NCBI GenBank assembly: GCA_963666475.2
Contig: CAXXJM010000001.1
Span: forward strand, 682,001 to 746,000
Direction of reading: 5' to 3'
Source of the DNA: JBFHIZ01 sp963666475
Lineage (GTDB): Bacteria; Bacillota; Clostridia; Lachnospirales; Lachnospiraceae
DNA length: 64,000 bases
Shown: in pieces, positions 44,368 through 50,759 of the stretch
Position numbering within the stretch: the first letter of the stretch is position 1
Layout: each line of letters starts with the position of its first letter
The notes under the pieces: model-generated
What the model saw: the letters and a program-made list of their open reading frames with translations, nothing else
Databases searched by the model: none
Told to the model about the DNA's origin: nothing
Program-made: the position numbers and the translations under genes

Positions 44368-44952
44368 TCATACCCATTTCTGGTCTTTGTCACTCAAGTT
44401 CAAAGGTGTTCCATCAGACAAAGTATATCCAGCAGCTGAAGCGCTACCAGCATACTCTCCTACTACGTCCGGCCAAACAATCCCAATTTTTGGATCATTC
44501 CATGCCATACCACCTTCGTCCCCTGGATGGTAAAAGTCCGTGCATTTATAACAAAATTCTGCCAAATCAGAAAGCACAAGAAATCCATGTGCAAACCCTT
44601 CCGGAATATAAAATTGTTTCTTATTCTCTTCCGTAAGCTCTAAACCAAACCAACTACCATATGTCTTAGAACCCTCCCGAAGATCGACGGCAACATCAAA
44701 TACACTTCCTTTGATTACACGCACAAGTTTTCCCTGTGCATATTCTTTTTGAAAATGCAATCCACGAAGTACACCTTTAACCGAACTCGACTGATTGTCC
44801 TGTACAAACACCATATCTAATCCAGCTTCTTCAAAATCTCTTTTACTATAGGCTTCCATAAAGTATCCTCTTGCATCACCATGCACTTTTGGCTCGATTA
44901 CACATAATCCTTCAATTCCACCTACATTTTTTTCTACATTAATCTGTCCCAT
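44368..44952 (-). CDS. rfbC: dTDP-4-dehydrorhamnose 3,5-epimerase
   Basis: Third step of dTDP-L-rhamnose synthesis. The 194-residue cupin has the family core: PKVHGDARGYFMEAY, VQDNQSSSVKGVLRGLHFQ (catalytic His in GLHFQ), VFDVAVDLREGSKTYG and IPEGFAHGFLVLSD with the FxYKCTDFY segment. The start at 44952 has GGAG 6 nt upstream. It follows rfbD by 17 nt in the rfbB-rfbD-rfbC order. Confidence 0.96.
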   Translation of the reverse strand: MGQINVEKNVGGIEGLCVIEPKVHGDARGYFMEAYSKRDFEEAGLDMVFVQDNQSSSVKGVLRGLHFQKEYAQGKLVRVIKGSVFDVAVDLREGSKTYGSWFGLELTEENKKQFYIPEGFAHGFLVLSDLAEFCYKCTDFYHPGDEGGMAWNDPKIGIVWPDVVGEYAGSASAAGYTLSDGTPLNLSDKDQKWV

Positions 44953-44969
44953 TATTTTCTCCACTCATT

Positions 44970-45920
44970 CTATTCCATGGTCGGTAATATCGCCTTCAAA
45001 TATCGTCCTAATGCATCTTTCCATTCAGGTAAAGGAGCGAACCCGTTTTTCTCTAGTTTGGATTTGTCTAAACGACTATTGAACGGTCTTGCCGCTTTTG
45101 AAATTCCATACTCTTTGGTTGTGACCGATTTTACTTCTACCATTTCTTCTTGGTATGCTTCGTATCCAAGTTCAACCGCCTGACGGAAAATCTCTTTTGT
45201 AAAATCATACCAGCTAATATCTGCACCACCATTTGTTGCGTGATAATAACCGTATTTTTCGGACCCTGCCATATCTACCAAAAGTCTTGCCAAATCCAAG
45301 GTATACGTCGGTGCTCCAATCTGATCATTTACTACACTAATTTTAGGATGTTTTTTTCCGACCTGCAACATTGTTTTGATGAAGTTTTTACCATTATTTC
45401 CAAATACCCAGGAAATACGTACAATGAAATATTTACTCAACGTCCCAGAAACTTCTTGTTCCCCTAAAAGCTTCGTTTTTCCATAAAAATTGATTGGACT
45501 ATAATTTTTATCGTCTGGCTCCCATGGTTGTTCACCCTGTCCATCAAACACATAATCTGTACTAAGGTAAATCATCTTGCAATCCAATTCTTTGCAGATA
45601 AACGCAATGTTCCTTGTTCCGTCTACATTTACTTTATAAACAACATCCTGCTTATCTTCGTCTTCTGCAAGATCAACAGCGGTCCAAGCTGCACAATGTA
45701 CAACGACATCCGGTTTCACTTCTTTCAACGTTTCATAAACCGATTCCTGGTTTGTTATATCCATAGAAATGTAAGGCATATCACATGCTGGCGTTTGGTC
45801 CTGCACGCCCACATACTGTTCTTGAATATCTGAACCTATCCCAGTATATCCTCGAGAAGATAGTTCATTCATCACATCATGCCCTAATTGTCCATTTACT
45901 CCTGTCACAAAAATTTTCAT
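44970..45920 (-). CDS. rfbD: dTDP-4-dehydrorhamnose reductase
   Basis: Last step of dTDP-L-rhamnose synthesis, NADPH-dependent. The 316-residue SDR protein starts MKIFVTGVNGQLGHDV, with YLSTDYVFDGQGEQPWEPDD, the catalytic YGKTKLLGE and the family's WVFGNNGKNFIKTML. The ATG at 45920 is preceded by GAAAGGCATGGTT, whose own ATG is in frame 12 nt upstream and could be an alternative start. It lies 29 nt after rfbB. Confidence 0.95.
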   Translation of the reverse strand: MKIFVTGVNGQLGHDVMNELSSRGYTGIGSDIQEQYVGVQDQTPACDMPYISMDITNQESVYETLKEVKPDVVVHCAAWTAVDLAEDEDKQDVVYKVNVDGTRNIAFICKELDCKMIYLSTDYVFDGQGEQPWEPDDKNYSPINFYGKTKLLGEQEVSGTLSKYFIVRISWVFGNNGKNFIKTMLQVGKKHPKISVVNDQIGAPTYTLDLARLLVDMAGSEKYGYYHATNGGADISWYDFTKEIFRQAVELGYEAYQEEMVEVKSVTTKEYGISKAARPFNSRLDKSKLEKNGFAPLPEWKDALGRYLKAILPTME

Positions 45921-45949
45921 TTTGATAACCATGCCTTTCCTAAAGCTTA

Positions 45950-46969
45950 TTATCGATTTCCATACATATCATCATAATAATATTGATATTCTCCAGAAAT
46001 GATAGTTTCCCACCATTCTCTATTATCTAAATACCATTGAATTGTTTTTTTGATTCCATCTTTGAACATGGTTTCTGGAAGCCATCCAAGCTCCGAATGA
46101 ATTTTCGTTGGATCAATTGCATATCGCATATCATGTCCTAAACGATCTGTTACATAGGTAATCAAATCCTCAGACTTTCCTAACTCTTTGCAGATGATTT
46201 TTACGATATCAATATTTGTCATTTCATTATGTCCACCAATGTTGTACACTTCTCCAACTCGACCATTATGAATAATTAAATCGATGGCTTTACAGTGATC
46301 TTCTACATAAAGCCAATCACGAACATTTTCACCTTTTCCATAAACAGGAAGCGGCTTGTCATTCAACGCATTTGCAATCATAAGAGGAATCAATTTCTCT
46401 GGAAAATGATATGGCCCATAGTTATTGGAACAACGACTGATGGTAACAGGAAGTCCGTAGGTACGGTGGTACGCAAGCACCAATAGATCGGCTCCAGCTT
46501 TTGAAGAACTATATGGGCTACTTGTATGAATTGGTGTCTCTTCTGTAAAAAATAAATCCGGTCGATCCAAAGGAAGATCCCCATACACTTCATCCGTTGA
46601 CACCTGATGATATCTTTTGATTCCATATATTCTACATGCATCCATCAATACCGCTGTACCTTTCACATTAGTATCCAAAAATACCTCTGGATTTTCAATG
46701 GAACGATCCACGTGGCTTTCTGCCGCGAAATTAACTACCATATCTGGGTGTTCTTCTTCAAATAATTGATACACACCTGCACGATTTGTAATATCTAATT
46801 TCTCAAATCTAAAATTCGGAAGATCCATAACATCCTTTAAAGTCGATAAGTTTCCCGCATATGTCAAAGAATCCACACATACAATTCGATATTCAGGATA
46901 CTTGTTTAACATGTGAAAAATAAAGTTACTTCCAATAAATCCGGCTCCACCGGTCACTATAATATTCAT
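45950..46969 (-). CDS. rfbB: dTDP-glucose 4,6-dehydratase
   Basis: Second step: dTDP-glucose to dTDP-4-keto-6-deoxyglucose. The 339-residue SDR enzyme has IIVTGGAGFIGSNF (NAD-binding), FAAESHVDRSI, STDEVYGDL and the catalytic YSSSKAGADLLV, plus the C-terminal ITYVTDRLGHDMRYAIDPTKI. Length and motifs are standard. GGAG precedes the ATG. It is separated from rfbA by a 433-bp repeat-filled gap. Confidence 0.96.
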   Translation of the reverse strand: MNIIVTGGAGFIGSNFIFHMLNKYPEYRIVCVDSLTYAGNLSTLKDVMDLPNFRFEKLDITNRAGVYQLFEEEHPDMVVNFAAESHVDRSIENPEVFLDTNVKGTAVLMDACRIYGIKRYHQVSTDEVYGDLPLDRPDLFFTEETPIHTSSPYSSSKAGADLLVLAYHRTYGLPVTISRCSNNYGPYHFPEKLIPLMIANALNDKPLPVYGKGENVRDWLYVEDHCKAIDLIIHNGRVGEVYNIGGHNEMTNIDIVKIICKELGKSEDLITYVTDRLGHDMRYAIDPTKIHSELGWLPETMFKDGIKKTIQWYLDNREWWETIISGEYQYYYDDMYGNR

Positions 46970-47109
46970 TCTAATTCTCCATTCTTATTTCAATCTGTTG
47001 TCCTTGCTACTAGTAGGGCTGGCTTGCTAAGTGCCCTGCTTTTATGTTCCAGCTTCTGAGACTGGCTTCTTTGTCTGGCTTCTTAGGCAATTTTAGATGT
47101 TTCTGTGCT
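46970..47109. other. Non-coding DNA before the 71-bp repeat array
   Basis: No gene. It has two close CTGGCTTCT copies (about 47062-47082) and the pair GGGCTGGC/GTGCCC, possibly degenerate repeat remains. Nothing else assignable. Confidence 0.5.
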
Positions 47110-47402
47110 ATTTTGCCCAATCTGAGATAACGGTCACTTTCTTTGATTCCCTCTTGGGCAAAACCTCTATTTTTCATAAATATTCGCCCATATCGAAATT
47201 TTCGAGTTGGGCAATTGTGTAAGTTACCGAGCTATATTGCCTAATCTGTGATAACGGTTGCTTTCTTTGGTCCCCTCTTGGGCAAATCTAAAAGTTTTCG
47301 CGCGATTTTGCCCAATCTGTGATAACGGTTACTTTCTTTGGTCCCTTCTTGGGCAAACCTAAAAGTTTCCGCGCGATTTTGCCCAACCTGTGATTGCAGT
47401 CA
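47110..47402 (+). repeat. Tandem array of TTGCCCAA hairpin repeats between rfbB and rfbA
   Basis: Unit A starts at 47110; units B (47234-47304) and C (47305-47375) are exact 71-bp steps; a partial unit D (47376-47402) ends at the rfbA stop codon. Units A-C each have arms TTGCC(C/T)AA and TTGGGCAA around GATAACGGT(T/C)(A/G)CTTTCTTTG, so each can form a hairpin of about 50 nt in RNA. The GAYAACRGTYRCTTTCT core also occurs in the copies near 22.8 and 23.1 kb. Confidence 0.85.
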
Positions 47403-48299
47403 CTAATATAAATTCTCTTTATATTTACCTTCCAGTACATCAAGAAGATACTGTCCATATTGATTTTTCTTCAACATCTCATATGCTTTCATAACATCCT
47501 CTTTGTTAATCCATCCATTTAAGTATGCAATTTCTTCTAAACAAGCAATTTTTCTATGCTGATGCTGCTCAATTGTTTTAACAAAATTTGTAGCTTCCAC
47601 AAGACTTTCATGTGTACCCGTATCCAACCAAGTAAAACCTTGACCAAGAAGTTCCACATTTAACTCATCTTGTTCGAGGTAAATTCGATTCAAATCGGTA
47701 ATTTCCAACTCGCCTCTCGCACTTGGAGCAAGATTCTTTGAATATTCCACTACGCGATTATCATAAAAATATAGACCAGTTACACAATAATTACTTTTAG
47801 GTTTTTCGGGTTTTTCTTCAATAGAAATGGCTCTTCCGTTTTGATCAAATTCTACAATTCCGAAACGTTCTGGATCATCTACATAATATCCAAAAATAGT
47901 CGCTCCCTTACCGGCCTCTGCATTTTCGACAGCATTTTTCAATTTCTTGTTAAATCCATGTCCTGAAAAAATATTATCTCCAAGAACCATCGCTACAGTA
48001 TCATCACCGATAAAATCTGCCCCGATGATAAATGCCTGAGCCAAACCATCTGGACTAGGCTGTACTGCGTAGTCTAAATTCACACCAAATTGCTTTCCAT
48101 CACCTAATAGTTCCTTGAAACGTGGTGTATCTTGTGGTGTTGAAATGATTAAAATATCTCGAATTCCTGCATTCATCAATACAGACATTGGATAAAAAAT
48201 CATTGGCTTGTCATAAATTGGTAGTAACTGTTTACTGGTTACCATGGTCAATGGATACAAACGTGTTCCTGAACCACCAGCTAAAATAATACCCTTCAT
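47403..48299 (-). CDS. rfbA: Glucose-1-phosphate thymidylyltransferase
   Basis: First step of dTDP-rhamnose synthesis: dTTP + glucose-1-phosphate to dTDP-glucose. The 298-residue enzyme starts KGIILAGGSGTRLYPLTMVTSKQLLPIYDKPMIFYP, with LGDNIFSGHGF, EKPEKPKSNYCVTGLYFYD and WLDTGTHESL. The RBS is GAGGGA. It is transcribed from an unusual promoter with a 19-bp spacer and dyad, and is separated from rfbB by hairpin repeats that may reduce read-through. Confidence 0.96.
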   Translation of the reverse strand: MKGIILAGGSGTRLYPLTMVTSKQLLPIYDKPMIFYPMSVLMNAGIRDILIISTPQDTPRFKELLGDGKQFGVNLDYAVQPSPDGLAQAFIIGADFIGDDTVAMVLGDNIFSGHGFNKKLKNAVENAEAGKGATIFGYYVDDPERFGIVEFDQNGRAISIEEKPEKPKSNYCVTGLYFYDNRVVEYSKNLAPSARGELEITDLNRIYLEQDELNVELLGQGFTWLDTGTHESLVEATNFVKTIEQHQHRKIACLEEIAYLNGWINKEDVMKAYEMLKKNQYGQYLLDVLEGKYKENLY

Positions 48300-48377
48300 T
48301 TTATTCCCTCGCTTTTCTTTATACTCATTCTCGTTCTCATACCATTAGTCTACTCTTAATTATTCTAATCTATACAA

Positions 48378-48408
48378 ATTATAAACGGTGCCCTTGGGGC
48401 ACCGTCAA
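48378..48408 (-). promoter_or_regulatory. rfbA promoter with MerR-type architecture
   Basis: Minus strand TTGACG (48403-48408), 19-bp spacer, TATAAT (48378-48383). The spacer holds the perfect dyad CGGTGCCC-TTG-GGGCACCG (48386-48404). A 19-bp spacer with the operator between the boxes is the hallmark of MerR-activated promoters, where the regulator twists DNA to align -35 and -10. The dyad could also form an RNA hairpin on the plus strand, but nothing is transcribed into it there. Confidence 0.68.
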
Positions 48409-48508
48409 GTGTTTTTTTAATTTTCTTAAAATATTTATATAATGGACAATTTTAATATATTTGATCCTTCTCTCTGTTTGGTCAATATATCACAGCATCT
48501 TTCGTTTT

Positions 48509-48636
48509 TGCCCAATCACATTCCATTTACACCATGACATCGACCAATCACATTCCATTTACATCTTGACATCGATCAATCATACTCCATTTACACCTTG
48601 TCATCGACCAATCACATTCCATTTACACCTTATCAC
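48509..48636. repeat. Four tandem 32-bp repeats
   Basis: Units start at 48509, 48541, 48573 and 48605, each exactly 32 bp with consensus CGACCAATCACATTCCATTT followed by ACACCTTGACAT. There are no spacers, so it is not CRISPR. The first unit begins TGCCCAATCACA, close to the start of the 71-bp family. Confidence 0.9.
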
Positions 48637-48700
48637 TGGCCCACAAAACTCCCTTATCACAAACTAAAAGCCGCAAATTTTATATCCGTAAAAGCATCCA

Positions 48701-49885
48701 TTATTTATTAGCAATAAATATCCCTGCATCTTTCGTAATATGAAATCCTTTTTCTGTATTTTTTTGAACAAGTTGGCGAAACTCATTATAACGGTCTATG
48801 ATATATTGATTCTGATTTCCATGACAGGATAATACGTATGATATCAAAGTTTCTGATTGTGGTACCAATAGTGAGTCTTCATAAGATAACCACTTACTTG
48901 TTTCAAAGAAAGGCGCCAGCAGATCCGAACCATTCTCTCTTCCAAATTCTTCATACAATTTATGGTCAGAAAGCACGATACGATCGTCAAACTTTGCAGT
49001 TAATTCACGAATTTCTTTCATATGATCTTTTCCATAAGTACTTGCAACCAATGTACCTCCATTTTTTAACACTCTCGAAATCTCAGCTAATACTTGTGGA
49101 ATATTGTCACAATAAAATAATAAATGATTTGCAATGACCAGATCAAAAGTTTCGTCAGGATAAGGAATTTTATGGCAATCAATGGCAAGGTAATCAAATT
49201 GATGCAGCGTTGATCCAATGGTTCTTTTCGCATCACGCAACATTCCTTCCGAACGGTCCGACAAAACAATACGAACGGATTCTGGGATTTGTTCCAGATT
49301 TTCCTGCCAAAATGTCCCATCTCCACATCCTAGTTCGAGAATATTCATCTCCTTTTTTATTTGACATTGCGAAAAAATCCAAGGAAACCAACCTTGCTTG
49401 TTTTGTGAATATAAACTATGTAGATTAATTCTTGCAGAAATATTACTTGCATTTAAATATTGATTTTTAAGACTTTGCTCTAGCCCAATCTCATGAATGA
49501 TTTCTAAGGAACGACTCCAATCGACCTTTTTATGAGCTAAAAGAGTTTCTGCGGTATCTTTGATTGTATCTACAACAATCTGCAATTGTTCTTTTCGCTC
49601 CTCCACCAATTTTAGCTGAAGGCGAAGTGATTCTTCCATAAAAATAGAATCGGACTGATTGATCGTCATTTCCTTGATATCTGCTAAGGAAAAACCAAGA
49701 TATTTAAGAAGAAGAATCTGTTGCATTCTTGCCAAATCATCTTCCGTATAAAATCGATACCCTGTGTCCGGATCAACGTAAGAAGGTTTCAATATGTTTT
49801 TTTCGTCATAATATCGAACAGTCTTTTTCGTGATATGCGCGAGGTTCATAAATTCGCCCGTTGAATAATATCCTTGTTTTTTCAT
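48701..49885 (-). CDS. MerR-family regulator fused to SAM-dependent methyltransferase
   Basis: A 394-residue fusion. Residues about 1-75 are a MerR winged helix (YYSTGEFMNLAHITKKTVRYYDEKNILKPSYVDPDTGYRFYTEDDLARMQQILLLKYLGFSLADI), followed by the dimerisation coiled coil (about 80-120). Residues about 185-330 are a class I methyltransferase: SAM loop ILELGCGDGTFW, acidic strand end IVLSDRSEGML, and FDLVIANHLLFY. The ATG at 49885 has AAGGAG upstream. A terminator lies 30 nt before the start, so expression needs read-through of the RNA-like leader. Its target may be the nearby rfbA promoter. Confidence 0.88.
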   Translation of the reverse strand: MKKQGYYSTGEFMNLAHITKKTVRYYDEKNILKPSYVDPDTGYRFYTEDDLARMQQILLLKYLGFSLADIKEMTINQSDSIFMEESLRLQLKLVEERKEQLQIVVDTIKDTAETLLAHKKVDWSRSLEIIHEIGLEQSLKNQYLNASNISARINLHSLYSQNKQGWFPWIFSQCQIKKEMNILELGCGDGTFWQENLEQIPESVRIVLSDRSEGMLRDAKRTIGSTLHQFDYLAIDCHKIPYPDETFDLVIANHLLFYCDNIPQVLAEISRVLKNGGTLVASTYGKDHMKEIRELTAKFDDRIVLSDHKLYEEFGRENGSDLLAPFFETSKWLSYEDSLLVPQSETLISYVLSCHGNQNQYIIDRYNEFRQLVQKNTEKGFHITKDAGIFIANK

Positions 49886-49913
49886 GGTATTTTTTCTCCT
49901 TAAACAATTCATA

Positions 49914-50179
49914 TCAAAAAAAGGGACCCTGTTGTAGGTCCCTTTTTAATGAAAGATCCTTCTCAAATTTAGGTTTTCTTTATTATGCTTCCTCTTCTAG
50001 AGCCTTATTCTTGCTGAGTGTGCTCTTTTAAAGTTTTTATTCAACAAAATGAATTGTACTTTTTGGAGGTGTAACTCAATGGGAATTTTTCTCTTATAGA
50101 GTCTTGCGATAATAAGCTTTTCTATCTGAGTGTCACTTTCTAACAAAAGATTTATATCAATTGATATATTTCTTTTATT
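49914..50179 (-). ncRNA. Candidate RNA leader, copy 2 (upstream of the MerR-methyltransferase gene)
   Basis: A predicted minus-strand transcript of about 265 nt from the extended -10 TGCTACAAT (50186-50194) to the GGGACC terminator with T7. Near its 5' end AAAAGA...TCTTTT encloses ATATCAATTGATAT, a good hairpin. Conserved blocks match copy 1. The MerR-methyltransferase RBS lies just after the terminator and no other promoter fits between them, so this RNA may act as an attenuator as well as, or instead of, a free RNA. Confidence 0.48.
49918..49947 (-). terminator. GGGACC terminator, copy 2
   Basis: AAAAAGGGACC / GGTCCCTTTTT with an 8-nt loop and T7 in minus sense, 33 nt before the MerR-methyltransferase start codon. 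It is the twin of the hairpin at 42873-42900. Confidence 0.85.
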
Positions 50180-50185
50180 ACATTT

Positions 50186-50194
50186 ATTGTAGCA
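50186..50194 (-). promoter_or_regulatory. Extended -10 of candidate RNA copy 2
   Basis: Minus strand TGCTACAAT; weak -35. Exactly 59 nt separate it from the conserved box at 50254-50276. Confidence 0.5.
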
Positions 50195-50253
50195 CATTAT
50201 GCCAATAAGTAAATATGCGAAACCCACAAACTTACTTCTTTATATTTATCAAT

Positions 50254-50276
50254 CATCACTTAAAGCTTTTCGTAAT
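50254..50276 (-). promoter_or_regulatory. Conserved upstream box, copy 2
   Basis: In plus sense CATCACTTAA, two or three variable bases, CTTTTCGTAAT; matches copy 1 at 21 of 23 positions. See copy 1 for the shared spacing. Confidence 0.5.
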
Positions 50277-50672
50277 AATTAACACGTTTTCCTTGCAATA
50301 ATCTGTATTTGTATATATTTTTTTACAATCACTACCCCCAGCTTAGCTAGTAGTTTGCTCTGCGGCTATAAGCCGCTGTTCCCTGCTTGCCTATAAAGAG
50401 GCTCTGAAAAGTTCGCCTTCCGTACTCCTTATATAGACATTGGATAAAAACTCTTTGAAAACATGTGCTTTTACCCAATCATTCGGTTTAGAAATATTTG
50501 AAACATCCCTTAGGGCAATCGTACATCCTATTATAGAGCTTTTGTCCAAACTATAGTGAAACTTTGGATAATTTATCACTATTACACAACTAATTTATCC
50601 AATTGTTTTCCTGAATCCTAGAAGTTTTATGATGCTTAAAGCAAAAGCTAGTTGGGAACACACCTTCAGAGC
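50277..50672. other. Non-coding DNA downstream of the ABC exporter
   Basis: No gene I can support. It has the hairpin GCGGC-TATAA-GCCGC (50362-50376), a CCCCAGCTTAGCTAGTAG segment echoing CCCCTGCTTAGCTGGTGG in the terminator at 50673, and a possible degenerate ACCCAATC...TTAGGGCAAT repeat (about 50478-50522). A 62-codon minus-strand frame (50391-50579) lacks a ribosome site. Confidence 0.5.
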
Positions 50673-50714
50673 AAACCCCCTGCTTAGCTGGTGGTAACGA
50701 ATAGCAGGGGGTTT
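50673..50714 (-). terminator. Terminator of the ABC exporter operon
   Basis: AAACCCCCTGC / GCAGGGGGTTT, 11-bp perfect stem with a 20-nt loop, about 46 nt after the exporter stop. Confidence 0.8.
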
Positions 50715-50759
50715 ATTGTAATCATGGTCACAATAAAACCACCCCTTACTATCCACTTT

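Larger units (their letters stand above)
48305..48700. other. rfbA upstream region with promoter and tandem array
   Basis: No gene. It holds the MerR-type promoter (48378-48408), a T7 run after the dyad in plus sense, and the 4 x 32-bp array (48509-48636). The 68-codon frame across the array cannot be coding because the 32-bp step shifts frame. Confidence 0.7.

Noticed and set aside
48509..48636. CRISPR array
   Set aside because: The units abut directly with a 32-bp period and there are no spacers or cas genes.
48461..48667. 68-codon plus-strand reading frame over the 32-bp array
   Set aside because: A 32-bp period is not a multiple of three, so successive units are read in different frames; no ribosome site.
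49997..50227. 76-codon minus-strand protein in the candidate RNA leader
   Set aside because: It starts upstream of the predicted transcription start, has no ribosome site, and the homologous blocks at 42.9-43.1 kb contain stops in the matching frame.
50391..50579. 62-codon minus-strand protein
   Set aside because: No ribosome site, no family resemblance I would trust, and it lies in repeat-like intergenic DNA. A decayed gene fragment is possible but not demonstrable.
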